In this document: positions 33,244 through 43,647 of the stretch, piece by piece
How the letters are laid out: each line of letters starts with the position of its first letter
Numbering within the stretch: position 1 is the stretch's first letter
NCBI RefSeq assembly: GCF_014192225.1
Contig: NZ_JACHXS010000011.1
Span: 217,865 to 281,864, forward strand
Direction: 5' to 3'
Source: Pseudoduganella umbonata
Lineage (GTDB): Bacteria > Pseudomonadota > Gammaproteobacteria > Burkholderiales > Burkholderiaceae_D
DNA length: 64,000 nucleotides
Made by a program: the position numbers and the translations under genes
The notes under the pieces: generated by a model
What the model saw: only the letters and a program-made list of their open reading frames with translations
Told to the model about the DNA's origin: nothing
The model's database searches: none

Positions 33244-33840
33244 TCAAAGTTTGATGAAGTGCTCGCGGTAGTACTTCAATTCCTCGATCGACTCGAGGAT
33301 GTCGGCCAGGGCGGTATGCTTCTGCGCCTTCTTGAAGCCGGAGACCACTTCCGGCTTCCAGCGCCGGCACAGTTCCTTCAGCGTCGACACGTCCACGTTC
33401 CGGTAATGGAAGAACGCCTCCAGCTTCGGCATGTAGCGCACCATGAAGCGGCGGTCCTGGCCGATGGTGTTGCCGCACATCGGCGATTTGCCGTTCGGCA
33501 CCCACTGCTTCATGAATGCGATGTATTCCGCTTCGGCCTGTTCTTCGGAAACCGTCGACGCCTTGACGCGATCGATCAGCCCGGACCGGCCGTGCGTGCC
33601 CTTGTTCCAGGAATCCATCGCATCGAGCGTGGCGTCCGACTGGTGGATCGCCAGCACCGGCCCCTCGGCCAGCACGTTCAGGTGCATGTCGGTGACGACC
33701 ATCGCCACTTCGATGATGCGGTCGGTATCGGGTTCCAGGCCCGTCATTTCCATGTCGACCCAGACCAGGTTCATTTCATTGGGGCGCTGCTGCGCGGTAG
33801 CGACCGGAGTGGTAACGGAGGTATCGTTCGCTTGTGACAT
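33244..33840 (-). CDS. orn: Oligoribonuclease
   Basis: This 198-aa 3'-5' exoribonuclease of the DEDDh family degrades 2-5 nt RNA, and in c-di-GMP-using bacteria clears pGpG. The first acidic pair is in LVWVDMEMTGL, the next block is DRIIEVAMVVTD, and the C-terminal HTALADILESIEELKYYREHF carries the His/Asp pair. A polar N-terminal extension of about 20 residues precedes the usual start; an internal Met (EMNLVWVDME) would give the standard length, so the start could be at 33774. It is divergent from the M48 peptidase gene with a 47-bp gap. Its link to the Wsp c-di-GMP system 8 kb away is functional only. Confidence 0.96.
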   Translation of the reverse strand: MSQANDTSVTTPVATAQQRPNEMNLVWVDMEMTGLEPDTDRIIEVAMVVTDMHLNVLAEGPVLAIHQSDATLDAMDSWNKGTHGRSGLIDRVKASTVSEEQAEAEYIAFMKQWVPNGKSPMCGNTIGQDRRFMVRYMPKLEAFFHYRNVDVSTLKELCRRWKPEVVSGFKKAQKHTALADILESIEELKYYREHFIKL

Positions 33841-33887
33841 AATTCTCTCTTGGCCAGACTAAATCGCCATTTTCTCACAGGCACAGA

Positions 33888-35168
33888 ATGTATTCACACG
33901 CGTTTTCATTATTGTTCGTCGCCTTTCTGGTGCTCATGCTGGCCGTCCGCTTCTGGCTGGCATCGCGCCAGCTGCGGCACGTCCTGGCCAATCGTGGCGC
34001 CGTGCCCGCCGAATTCGCCGCCACGATCACGCTGGGCGCGCACCAGAAGGCGGCCGACTACACGGTCGCGCGCACCAAGTTCGGCATCGTGACCATGTTC
34101 GTCAATGCCGCGGTACTGGTGGGTTTCACGCTGCTGGGCGGCCTGCAATGGCTGTCGGTGCAGGTCTTCGGGCTGACCGGCGGCGGCATGGCCTACCAGA
34201 TCGGCCTGCTGGTGGCGTTCGCCGCGATCTCCGGCCTGATCGATGTGCCGATCGACTGGTATCGCCAGTTCCGCCTCGAGGAGCGCTTCGGCTTCAACAA
34301 GATGACGCCCGGGCTGTTCTTCGCCGACATGGCGAAGGGCCTGCTGCTGGCCGTGGTGCTCGGCCTGCCACTGGCGTGGATCGTGCTCACGCTGATGTCC
34401 AGCGCCGGCGAACTGTGGTGGCTGTACGCCTGGCTCGTATGGAGCGGCTTCCAGTTGCTGATGATGGTGCTGTTCCCCACCGTAATCGCGCCGCTGTTCA
34501 ACAAGTTCACGCCGCTGTCCGATGAAACGCTGAAATCGCGAATCGAGGGCCTGATGCAGCGCGTGGGATTCGCCTCGAAAGGCCTGTTCGTGATGGACGG
34601 GTCGAAGCGCAGCGCGCACGGCAACGCGTATTTTTCCGGCTTCGGCGCGGCCAAGCGCATCGTGTTCTTCGATACGCTGCTGGCACGCCTGGCGCCGCAG
34701 GAAATCGAGGCGGTGCTGGCGCACGAACTGGGGCACTTCAAGCTCAAGCACATCGTCAAGCGCATCGGACTGATGTTCGCGCTGTCGCTGGCCTTCCTGG
34801 CGCTGCTCGGCTGGCTGAAGAACCAGGTGTGGTTCTACACGGGCCTGGGCGTATCGCCGCTGATCGCGCCGGGCCAGGGCAACGACGCGCTGGCACTGAT
34901 CCTGTTCATGCTGGCATTGCCCGTGTTCACGTTCCTGTTCGGGCCACTGGCCTCGCTCAGCTCGCGCAAGCATGAATTCGAGGCCGACGCGTTTGCCGCG
35001 CAGCATACCGACGCGCGCGACCTCGTCTCGGCGCTGGTCAAGATGTACGAGGACAACGCGTCGACCCTGACGCCAGATCCGCTGCACTCGGCCTTCTACG
35101 ACTCTCATCCGCCAGCGTCGGTTCGCATCCAGCACCTGCATCGCCACCCGAACATGGCGCACGCATGA
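33888..35168 (+). CDS. M48-family (Ste24-like) membrane zinc metallopeptidase
   Basis: This 426-aa integral membrane protease of the Ste24/CAAX prenyl protease 1-like branch has an N-terminal helix, several further hydrophobic helices and the zinc motif in VLAHELGHFKLKH. The third ligand Glu lies in SSRKHEFEADAFAAQ. FRLEERFGFNKMTP is the usual family block before the catalytic region. Bacterial members take part in membrane protein quality control. It leads an operon: the phhB start overlaps its stop (ATGA). The same order (orn, this peptidase, phhB, rsgA) is common in Betaproteobacteria. Confidence 0.94.
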   Translation: MYSHAFSLLFVAFLVLMLAVRFWLASRQLRHVLANRGAVPAEFAATITLGAHQKAADYTVARTKFGIVTMFVNAAVLVGFTLLGGLQWLSVQVFGLTGGGMAYQIGLLVAFAAISGLIDVPIDWYRQFRLEERFGFNKMTPGLFFADMAKGLLLAVVLGLPLAWIVLTLMSSAGELWWLYAWLVWSGFQLLMMVLFPTVIAPLFNKFTPLSDETLKSRIEGLMQRVGFASKGLFVMDGSKRSAHGNAYFSGFGAAKRIVFFDTLLARLAPQEIEAVLAHELGHFKLKHIVKRIGLMFALSLAFLALLGWLKNQVWFYTGLGVSPLIAPGQGNDALALILFMLALPVFTFLFGPLASLSSRKHEFEADAFAAQHTDARDLVSALVKMYEDNASTLTPDPLHSAFYDSHPPASVRIQHLHRHPNMAHA

Positions 35169-35509
35169 TCACGCACGCCGACCAGTTGCGCACACTGCAC
35201 TGCGCCCGTGCCAAGGACCCGCTGGACGCTGCCGAAGCGGCACGCCTGCTGTCACTGCTCGATGGCTGGGCCATCGATGCCGGCCGCCTGACACGGGCCT
35301 ACGGCTTCAAGGATTACTACCAGACGATGGCGTTCGTGAATGCCATCGCCTACATCGCCCACTGCGAAGACCATCACCCGGAACTGGTGGTGGGTTACAA
35401 GAACTGCGTGGTGCGCTTCGATACACATTCGGTGAAAGGATTGTCCCTGAACGATTTCATTTGCGCCGCCAAGGCGGACGTGCTGGTACGGGTGGCGGGC
35501 TGCCCATGA
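35165..35509 (+). CDS. phhB: Pterin-4a-carbinolamine dehydratase
   Basis: This 114-aa enzyme recycles 4a-hydroxytetrahydropterin, the cofactor product of aromatic amino acid hydroxylases, by dehydration. The active-site signature HCEDHHPELVVGYKNCVVRFDTH with its three histidines is intact, followed by GLSLNDFICAAKAD. The start overlaps the M48 peptidase stop, and its stop overlaps the rsgA start, so the three are translationally coupled. No phenylalanine hydroxylase gene is adjacent. Confidence 0.94.
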   Translation: MITHADQLRTLHCARAKDPLDAAEAARLLSLLDGWAIDAGRLTRAYGFKDYYQTMAFVNAIAYIAHCEDHHPELVVGYKNCVVRFDTHSVKGLSLNDFICAAKADVLVRVAGCP

Positions 35510-36402
35510 AGAAGGAACAGCGCACCGGCCTCATCATCGCGGCCCATGGCCGCCACTACCTGGCCGAAGCGGACGGCACGCGGCTGCAATGCGTCACCCG
35601 CGGCAAGAAGACCAACGTGGCGGTCGGCGACATCGTCGACCTGACGCTGACTTCGCCCGACCAGGCCGTCATCGACAAGATCCAGGAGCGAAAGACGCTG
35701 CTGTACCGCTCCGACCAGTACAAATCGAAGCTGCTGGCGGCGAACGTGACGCAGCTGTTCATCGTGGTCGCCACCGAACCCGGTTATACCGACGACCTGG
35801 TGTCGCGCGCACTGGTCGCAGCCGAGGCGGCCGGCATCGCCGCCCGGCTGATCCTGAACAAGGTGGACGTCACCGAGAATCTCGACAAGACGCGCGCCCG
35901 CCTGGAGATGTACACGGCCATGGGCTACCCGGTCCACGAGGTATCGGCGAAAGGCCGGCCGCAGGAAACCATCGACGCACTGGCCCCGCTGCTGGGCGGC
36001 CAGTCGACGATCCTGATCGGCCAGTCCGGCATGGGCAAGTCTTCGCTGATCAACCTGCTGGTGCCGGGCGCCGACATCGCCACCCGCGAAATCTCGGCGG
36101 CGCTCGATACCGGCAAGCACACCACCACCTTTACCCGCCTGTATCACCTGGACAGCCATGCCACGGTGATCGATTCGCCGGGCTTCCAGGAATTCGGCCT
36201 GTATCACCTTTCCGAAGGCATGCTGGAACGGGCGTTCCGCGATTTCCAGCCTTACCTGGGCAGCTGCAAGTTCTACAACTGCCGCCACCTGATCGAACCG
36301 CAGTGCGGCGTGCTGGACGCCGTGCGGGCCGGCAAGATTGCCAAGATGCGGCACGAGCTGTACGGGCAGCTGCTGCACGAATCGGCGCAGACACTCTACT
36401 GA
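35506..36402 (+). CDS. rsgA: Ribosome small subunit-dependent GTPase A
   Basis: This 298-aa circularly permuted GTPase matures the 30S subunit. An N-terminal OB fold (about 5-70) is followed by the permuted G domain with G4 (LNKVDV), then G1 (GQSGMGKSSLIN) and G3 (DSPGFQEFG). The C-terminal zinc knuckle is CKFYNCRHLIEPQC (Cys, Cys, His, Cys). The ATG at 35506 overlaps the phhB stop (ATGA); an in-frame ATG upstream lies inside phhB. The histidine kinase gene starts two bases after its stop. Confidence 0.96.
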   Translation: MKKEQRTGLIIAAHGRHYLAEADGTRLQCVTRGKKTNVAVGDIVDLTLTSPDQAVIDKIQERKTLLYRSDQYKSKLLAANVTQLFIVVATEPGYTDDLVSRALVAAEAAGIAARLILNKVDVTENLDKTRARLEMYTAMGYPVHEVSAKGRPQETIDALAPLLGGQSTILIGQSGMGKSSLINLLVPGADIATREISAALDTGKHTTTFTRLYHLDSHATVIDSPGFQEFGLYHLSEGMLERAFRDFQPYLGSCKFYNCRHLIEPQCGVLDAVRAGKIAKMRHELYGQLLHESAQTLY

Positions 36403-36404
36403 CC

Positions 36405-39236
36405 ATGGACCTGTTCGCCAGCGACGACGCGATAGCGCAGTGGGAGCTGGCCTTGCCCGGGCTGACCGGGTCGGCGCGCCTGCCGGTACTGGTGCCGCTG
36501 GCCTGGCATCTGCGCCAGCGCGACACCGGCCGCGCCGGCGCGCTGGCCGACGAAGCGGAAGCGCTGCTGCCGGAAGCCGATACCGCCGCGCGCGGCACGT
36601 TCGCCGCCAGGCTGCAGTTGCTGCGCGCCGAAATACGCTGGCTGGCAGGAGAACTCGATCGGGCGCGGTCGATGGCCGAGGCGGCCCGCGATGCATCCTG
36701 CGCCGCCGGCGACATGGCCGGCTGTGCCGACGCGCACTGGCTGTGCGCCTGGATCGCCGTCGACCGCGGCGATCACGCCTGCCGCGACCGCGAACTGGAG
36801 CGCTGCGCCGCCGCGGCGCAGGGCGCCGCCCATGTACCCGGCAATGCCGACCGGGTGGCGATCGCGGAAGCGGCCAGCGCCCGCTGGGCCGTGCTGCGCG
36901 ACCTGGACTCGGCACGCGCGCGCTGGGGCGAGCACTTCGCGCCGGACGTGGCGCGGCCGCCGGCGCTGGAATGCTGGATCCACGACTTCCTCGGCATGGC
37001 CGCCAGCCAGTCCAGCGATTTCGCCGGCGCCGCGCACCATTACATGCGCACCTACGAAGCGGCGCTGGCGACGGGCCAGGTGCGCACGGCCATCATCGCC
37101 GCCACCAACATCGGCGAAAAATTTTCCAACCTGAACGACCACCACGCGGCACTCGAATGGATGCAGCGCGCGCTCGACACGGCGCGGCCGAAGGGATGGC
37201 CGCGCAGCACGGCGGCGGCGCTGCTGCACACCGGCGACACGCTGCGCCGGCTGGGCCGGCTCGATGCCGCCGGCGAACTGCTGCGTGAGGCACTGGACCT
37301 GCTGCAGCCCTATGCGAACAGCCGCCTGTATGCGATCGCGCTGCAATACACGGGCGACCTGTGCCTGGCACAACGCGACTACCAGGGCGCCCTGGCGGCG
37401 TTCGAACAATTGTCGCTGCGCGCCGATGCGCTGGAGCAGGCCGATTTCCGGATGGTCGCACGGCGTGGCTGTGCCCATGCCCTGTGCTTCCTCGACCGGC
37501 CCGCCGAAGCGCTGTCGCTGGCGCAGGAAGCGGTCGGCCTTGCCGCCGGCCACCACAACCTCTACAACCAGGTAGCCGGGCTGCGCGTGCTGGCGCTGAT
37601 CCACGGCAGGCATGCCCTGCCCGGCCCCGGCGACATGCGCGAATCCAGCCCCGCACTGCATTACCTGCGGCAGGCGCTGCAGGTGGCCGCCACGATCGAC
37701 GGCTACATCGTCCCGGGCGACCTGCACGATGCGCTGGCCGAGGAATACGCCCGCGTGGGCGATTACTGCGAGGCGTACATGACGGCACGCGCCGCCAGCG
37801 CCGCGCGCGAGAAGACCCACAGCCAGGAGGCGACGCGCCGCGCCATCGCGATGCAGCTGCACCGGCAAACCGAGAAGGCGCGTGCCGAGGAACGGCATCA
37901 CCGCGCGCTGGCCGTGTCCGAGGCGGAGCGCGCCGAGTTGCAGCAGCAGACCAGCGCCATCCTGCACCGCCTGTCCGCGATCGGCCGTGAAATCACCATG
38001 CACCTGGATGCCGGCGGCATCTACGACGTGCTCAACCGCTACGTGCACACGCTGTTGCCCGCCTACGCATTCACGATCGTGCTGCGCACTGCCGATGACG
38101 GCGCGCTGGCGCTTGCGTTCGGCAGCGAGGCGGGTACCGCGCTGGCACCGTTCACCATCGCGCCGGACGACGGCACCGCGTGGCACCTGCGCTGCGTCAG
38201 CGAACGGCGCGAGATCGCGGTGGACGACCTGGCGCAGCACACCCCGGCCATGGATGCATGCGCGCAATGCGCCAGCGCACTGTTCGCCCCGCTGCTGCTC
38301 GGCGAGCGCGTGCTGGGCGCCATGAGCGTGCAGGCGCGGCAGCGCGCCGCGTACGGCGAACGGGAGCGGCTGATCTTCCGTACGCTGTGCGCCTACGGCG
38401 CCATCGCGCTCGACAACGCCCAGGCCTACCGCCACTTGCAGGAAGCGCAGTCGCAATTGGCGGCGCAGGAAAAGCTGGCCGCGCTGGGCGCGCTGATGGC
38501 CGGCGTGGCGCATGAACTGAACACACCGATCGGCAACAGCCTGCTGATCGCCAGCACGCTGGAGCAGCGCACGCTCGAACTGGAAAACGCATTGAACGGG
38601 CCGGGGCTGCGCCGTTCCGAACTGGCCGCCTACATCGACGACGCCCGCAAGGCATCGGAGCTGGTGATGCGCGGCCTGCACAGCGCCGCCGACCTCGTCG
38701 CCAGCTTCAAGCAGGTGGCGGTGGACCGCACCACCGAACAGCGCCGCCGCTTCCAGCTGCACCAGGTCACCCACGAGATCGTGGCCACGATGATGAACCG
38801 GATCCGCGCTTCCAGCCACCGGATCGGCTTCGAGGTGCCGGAAGGGATCGAGCTGGACAGCTACCCCGGCCCGTTCGGCCAGGTCATCACCAATTTCATC
38901 AATAACGCGCTGCTGCACGCGTTCGACGGCCGCACCGGCGGCACCATGCGGCTGACGGCCAGCGCCGGGCCGGACGGCAAGGTCGCCATCGTGTTCGAGG
39001 ACGACGGCGCCGGCATCGCGCCGCAGCACCTGTCGCGCATTTTCGATCCGTTCTTCACCACCAGGCTGGGCCGGGGCGGCAGCGGCCTCGGGCTGTCGAT
39101 CAGCTACAACATCGTGACCGGCCTGCTGGGCGGGCAGATCGCCGTGGCCAGCAGCGGCGCCGGCACCGTGTTTACGGTGGAGCTGCCGCTGCTGGCGCCG
39201 GACACCGATCCGGCGCGCCAGCCGCCGATCTATTAG
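36405..39236 (+). CDS. Soluble TPR-GAF sensor histidine kinase
   Basis: This 943-aa protein has no membrane helix. Residues about 1-480 are helical repeats of TPR type (for example AHHYMRTYEAAL, AALEWMQRALDTA, ALAAFEQLSLRADAL). A coiled coil follows (about 485-525), then a GAF domain (about 535-680), then a kinase core with the phospho-His at residue 703 in GVAHELNTPIGN. The HATPase_c domain shows NFINNALLHAF, DDGAGIAPQHLSRIFDPFFTT and GSGLGLSI. The HELNTP variant places it in the HisKA_3-like/4-type kinases with no attached receiver. The start is two bases after the rsgA stop, so it rides on the rsgA transcript. TPR-headed kinases of this sort sense protein partners or intracellular signals; the cognate regulator is not in the window. 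Confidence 0.9.
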   Translation: MDLFASDDAIAQWELALPGLTGSARLPVLVPLAWHLRQRDTGRAGALADEAEALLPEADTAARGTFAARLQLLRAEIRWLAGELDRARSMAEAARDASCAAGDMAGCADAHWLCAWIAVDRGDHACRDRELERCAAAAQGAAHVPGNADRVAIAEAASARWAVLRDLDSARARWGEHFAPDVARPPALECWIHDFLGMAASQSSDFAGAAHHYMRTYEAALATGQVRTAIIAATNIGEKFSNLNDHHAALEWMQRALDTARPKGWPRSTAAALLHTGDTLRRLGRLDAAGELLREALDLLQPYANSRLYAIALQYTGDLCLAQRDYQGALAAFEQLSLRADALEQADFRMVARRGCAHALCFLDRPAEALSLAQEAVGLAAGHHNLYNQVAGLRVLALIHGRHALPGPGDMRESSPALHYLRQALQVAATIDGYIVPGDLHDALAEEYARVGDYCEAYMTARAASAAREKTHSQEATRRAIAMQLHRQTEKARAEERHHRALAVSEAERAELQQQTSAILHRLSAIGREITMHLDAGGIYDVLNRYVHTLLPAYAFTIVLRTADDGALALAFGSEAGTALAPFTIAPDDGTAWHLRCVSERREIAVDDLAQHTPAMDACAQCASALFAPLLLGERVLGAMSVQARQRAAYGERERLIFRTLCAYGAIALDNAQAYRHLQEAQSQLAAQEKLAALGALMAGVAHELNTPIGNSLLIASTLEQRTLELENALNGPGLRRSELAAYIDDARKASELVMRGLHSAADLVASFKQVAVDRTTEQRRRFQLHQVTHEIVATMMNRIRASSHRIGFEVPEGIELDSYPGPFGQVITNFINNALLHAFDGRTGGTMRLTASAGPDGKVAIVFEDDGAGIAPQHLSRIFDPFFTTRLGRGGSGLGLSISYNIVTGLLGGQIAVASSGAGTVFTVELPLLAPDTDPARQPPIY

Positions 39237-39253
39237 TCACCAGCAAAACCCCT

Positions 39254-39259
39254 TATAAT
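39254..39259 (+). promoter_or_regulatory. Possible -10 element of argF
   Basis: A perfect TATAAT lies in the 110-bp gap between the kinase gene and argF, 88 bp before the argF start. No good -35 box is visible at 16-18 bp, and no ARG box could be recognised with confidence. Confidence 0.35.
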
Positions 39260-39346
39260 GATTTGCCAACTTGCCGCGAAGGCCCGGCCATCCGGCGAGC
39301 CGATTCAAGTGTGCAGCACCATCGCGCCGCCCTATCCGTTGTGAAT

Positions 39347-40282
39347 ATGTCTACAAAACCGATCAAGCATTATCTCCAGTTTTCCGACTTCACCCTCGCA
39401 GAATACGAATACGTGATCGAACGCGCGCACATCATCAAGCGCAAGTTCAAGAACTATGAGATTTACCACCCGCTGATCGACCGTACGCTGGTGATGGTAT
39501 TCGAGAAGAATTCGACACGCACGCGCCTGTCGTTCGAGGCCGGCATGCACCAGCTGGGCGGCGCCGCGATCTACCTGAACACGCGCGATTCGCAGCTGGG
39601 CCGCGGCGAACCGGTGGAAGATGCGGGCCAGGTCATGTCCCGCATGTGCGACATCATCATGGTGCGCACGTTCGGCCAGGAGATCATCGAGCGATTCGCC
39701 GCCAATTCGCGCGTGCCGGTGATTAACGGCCTGACCAACGAACACCACCCGTGCCAGGTGTTTGCCGATATCTTTACCTTCTACGAGCACCGCGGCCCGA
39801 TCGCGGGCAAGACGGTGGCCTGGGTGGGCGACGCCAACAACATGCTGTATTCGTGGCTGCAGGCGGCCGAGGTGTTCGGCTTCCACGTGAACGTGTCCAC
39901 GCCGAAGGGCTATGACATGGACATGTCGCTGGTCTCCACCAACCGCTTCACGCTGTTCGACAATCCGTCGGACGCGTGCGCCGGCGCCCACCTGGTCAAT
40001 ACCGACGTATGGACCAGCATGGGCTACGAAGAAGAAAACGCCGCCCGCCTGAAAGCCTTCGACGGCTGGATCGTCGACGGTGCCAAGATGGCGCGCGCGG
40101 CCCCGGATGCGCTGTTCATGCACTGCCTGCCCGCGCACCGCGGCGAGGAAGTCGCGGCGGAAGTCATCGACGGACCGCAATCGGTGGTATGGGACGAAGC
40201 GGAAAACCGCCTGCACATCCAGAAGGCGCTGATCGAATACCTGCTGCTGGGCCGCCTCGACGCCGCCAGCCAGCCGGATTGA
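39347..40282 (+). CDS. argF: Ornithine carbamoyltransferase
   Basis: This 311-aa enzyme makes citrulline from ornithine and carbamoyl phosphate. Carbamoyl phosphate is bound by FEKNSTRTRLSFE; other family blocks are NGLTNEHHPCQVFAD (HPxQ), DANNMLYSW, and HCLPAHRGEE for ornithine. The Met at 39347 gives the standard MSTKPIKHYLQFSDFT start; an in-frame Met 28 codons upstream is not conserved in type. argG follows after a short gap holding the remains of a VOC gene, so argF-argG were probably arranged as an arginine unit. Confidence 0.97.
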   Translation: MSTKPIKHYLQFSDFTLAEYEYVIERAHIIKRKFKNYEIYHPLIDRTLVMVFEKNSTRTRLSFEAGMHQLGGAAIYLNTRDSQLGRGEPVEDAGQVMSRMCDIIMVRTFGQEIIERFAANSRVPVINGLTNEHHPCQVFADIFTFYEHRGPIAGKTVAWVGDANNMLYSWLQAAEVFGFHVNVSTPKGYDMDMSLVSTNRFTLFDNPSDACAGAHLVNTDVWTSMGYEEENAARLKAFDGWIVDGAKMARAAPDALFMHCLPAHRGEEVAAEVIDGPQSVVWDEAENRLHIQKALIEYLLLGRLDAASQPD

Positions 40283-40304
40283 ACGATCCAGCGGAGCCAG
40301 GGCC

Positions 40305-40413
40305 ATGATCGACCACATTGGAATCATCGTCACCGATTTTGCCAACAGCCGCGCGTTCTACGAGAACGCGCTGGCACGAAGCGGTATGCCGCGGCCACGC
40401 TGAACCAGATTAG
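40305..40413 (+). pseudogene. Remnant of a VOC/glyoxalase-family gene
   Basis: An ATG with a GGAG-like site starts MIDHIGIIVTDFANSRAFYENAL, the typical first beta-strand and helix of a vicinal-oxygen-chelate protein. After about 24 codons the frame turns to unrelated residues and stops at 40402. In another frame, 40378-40413 reads EAVCRGHAEPD and stop, which resembles the usual C-terminal end of these proteins (IEAVC...). About 90-100 central codons are thus missing. The simplest reading is an internal deletion joining the two ends out of frame. Confidence 0.75.
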
Positions 40414-40440
40414 CCAGATTTAACCAGATTGATCAGATTG
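40404..40440. repeat. Four CCAGATT-type repeats in the argG leader
   Basis: Copies of CCAGATT (last one TCAGATT) are spaced 9-10 bp: CCAGATTAG, CCAGATTTAA, CCAGATTGA, TCAGATTGG. They end 10 bp before the argG ATG and take up its 5' leader, overlapping the end of the VOC remnant. Confidence 0.75.
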
Positions 40441-40450
40441 GAAATTTGAA

Positions 40451-41683
<1,233 letters not shown>

Positions 41684-41717
41684 GCCAGGCTGGTAAAATA
41701 TTCCGCTAGGGAAACGA

Positions 41718-41741
41718 GGGCTGCCCGGTGGCAGCCCTTTT
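41718..41741 (+). terminator. Intrinsic terminator of argG
   Basis: An 8-bp perfect stem GGGCTGCC / GGCAGCCC with CGGT loop is followed by TTTT, 34 bp after the argG stop. Confidence 0.92.
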
Positions 41742-41819
41742 CACATCCGTCGTGCTCGCCCCGTACGCGGAAAGTGATACATTGCCCACGACACGAACGC
41801 TTCGGAGGCGACAAGAACG

Positions 41820-43634
41820 ATGATCCAGAACATGAGCATCAAGAACAAGCTGTACGCCGGATTCGGCGCCATTCTCGCGATCATCCTGATCTTGCTAACG
41901 ATTGCCTACAACAACTTCGCAGAGCTGCGCAAAGCCAATGAATGGGACCGGCACACCATGCAGGTGGTCAACGCCATCGACAAGGTCAGCCTGGCCGTGC
42001 TGGAAGTCCAGGTCGAGGCGCGCGGCTATTACCTGACGGGTACACCGGCCCGGCTGGCCAAGGTGCGCGAAGGGATTACGCATTTGCCCGCGACCATCAC
42101 CACGCTGCAGAAACTGGTGGTGGACAATCCGGCGCAGGCGAGCCGCGCGGCCCGGCTGGAAAGCCTGACGCTCAGCTGGGTGCGCGATGTGATCGAGCCC
42201 CAGACAGCGCAGCGCCAGCAGCTGGGCAATACACTGGGCGCGGCCGACACGATCGGCCGCCTGCCCCAGTTCCAGCAGGCCAGTCCGGCCGTTGCAGGCG
42301 TGCACGCCCTGCTGGACGAAGCGCGCAAGGAAGAGAATGCGTTGCTGGCGCAGCGCTCCGAGGCGGCCGCCGAGTTGCGCCGCGAAATGAACCTGGTACT
42401 GGTGGCGGGCGGCGCGGTGTCGGTCCTGCTGGGCATGGTCATCGTCTGGGCGCTGACACGGGCCATCATGGGCCCGTTGACCAACCTGACCAATGTGGTG
42501 GGCCGCATCGCCGGCGGCGACCAGGGCGCCCGCGTCGAGATCGTCACGCGCGACGAACTGGGCCAGGTGGGCCAGGAACTCAACCGCATGGCGCAATCGA
42601 TCCAGGACAGCCAGCAGCGCGAACGCGCCACCACCGACGAACTGCGTGCCAAGGTCGATTCGCTGCTGGCCGTGGTATCGCGCGCGGCTTCCGGCGACCT
42701 GACCGGCAAGGTCGACGTCACGGGCAGCGACACCATTGGCCAGCTCGGCCATGGCCTGGCGCGCATGTTCGACAACCTGCGCCTGCTGCTCAACAACGTG
42801 CAGAAGGCCGGCATCCAGGTCACTACGTCGGCCACCGAAATCGCCGCTTCAGCCAAGCAGCAGGAAGCCACCGGCGTCGAGCAGGCGCAGACCAGCGTCG
42901 AGGTGCTGTCGACCACGAAGGAAATTTCGTCGAACACGTCGCAGCTGCTGAAGACGATGGAAGATGCCACCGCCGTGGCCGACTACACGACGACGGCCAC
43001 CGCCGAGGCCCAGGAAAACCTGCGCCGCATGGATGCGACGATGCAGAACATGGTCTCGGCCACCGATTCGATCAATGCCAAGCTGGCTGCGCTGTCCGAG
43101 AAGGCATCGAACATCAACAGCGTGCTGACGACGATCACGAAGGTGGCGGACCAGACCAACATCCTGTCGCTGAACGCCGCGATCGAGGCCGAGAAGGCCG
43201 GCGAGGCAGGCCGCGGCTTCGCGGTGGTGGCCACCGAAATCCGCCGGCTGGCGGACCAGACCTCGGTATCCACCTGGGACATCGAGCAGATGCTCAAGGA
43301 GATGCAGTCCGCCGTGTCGGCCAGCGTGATGGGCATGGACAAGTTCTCCGAAGAGATCCGCCGCAACGTGGGCGAGGTGCGCGCCGTCACCGACCACCTG
43401 TCCGGCATGATGGACCAGGTGCGCAAGCTGGCCCCGCAGTTCGATGCCGTGCTGCAGGGCATGCAGGCGCAGGCCGTGGGCGCGCAGCAGATCTCCGAGA
43501 CGATGATGCAGCTGAACGATGCCACGCAGCAGACCGTCGAGTCGCTGAAGGCCACCAGCGAAGCGGTGCACCAGTTGCAGTACGCGGCCAGCGACCTGCA
43601 GACCTCGGTGGCCACCTTCGCGGTCAACGTCTGA
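41820..43634 (+). CDS. wspA: Wsp-type methyl-accepting chemoreceptor
   Basis: This 604-aa receptor opens the Wsp operon. It has a first membrane helix (about 12-32), a periplasmic four-helix/CHASE3-like domain (about 35-185, LEVQVEARGYYLTGTPARL), a second helix (about 190-212), HAMP (about 213-265), a second HAMP-like segment and the cytoplasmic hairpin. The hairpin tip KVADQTNILSLNAAIEAEKAGEAGRGFAVVATEIRRLA is the invariant kinase-contact region. No CheR-binding pentapeptide is at the C-terminus (ends TFAVNV). In Pseudomonas WspA senses surface contact and activates the WspE kinase. GGAGG lies 11 bases ahead of the first ATG; a second in-frame ATG at 41832 is possible. wspB starts 13 bp after the stop. 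Confidence 0.93.
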   Translation: MIQNMSIKNKLYAGFGAILAIILILLTIAYNNFAELRKANEWDRHTMQVVNAIDKVSLAVLEVQVEARGYYLTGTPARLAKVREGITHLPATITTLQKLVVDNPAQASRAARLESLTLSWVRDVIEPQTAQRQQLGNTLGAADTIGRLPQFQQASPAVAGVHALLDEARKEENALLAQRSEAAAELRREMNLVLVAGGAVSVLLGMVIVWALTRAIMGPLTNLTNVVGRIAGGDQGARVEIVTRDELGQVGQELNRMAQSIQDSQQRERATTDELRAKVDSLLAVVSRAASGDLTGKVDVTGSDTIGQLGHGLARMFDNLRLLLNNVQKAGIQVTTSATEIAASAKQQEATGVEQAQTSVEVLSTTKEISSNTSQLLKTMEDATAVADYTTTATAEAQENLRRMDATMQNMVSATDSINAKLAALSEKASNINSVLTTITKVADQTNILSLNAAIEAEKAGEAGRGFAVVATEIRRLADQTSVSTWDIEQMLKEMQSAVSASVMGMDKFSEEIRRNVGEVRAVTDHLSGMMDQVRKLAPQFDAVLQGMQAQAVGAQQISETMMQLNDATQQTVESLKATSEAVHQLQYAASDLQTSVATFAVNV

Positions 43635-43647
43635 TCCGGCCGGCCAT

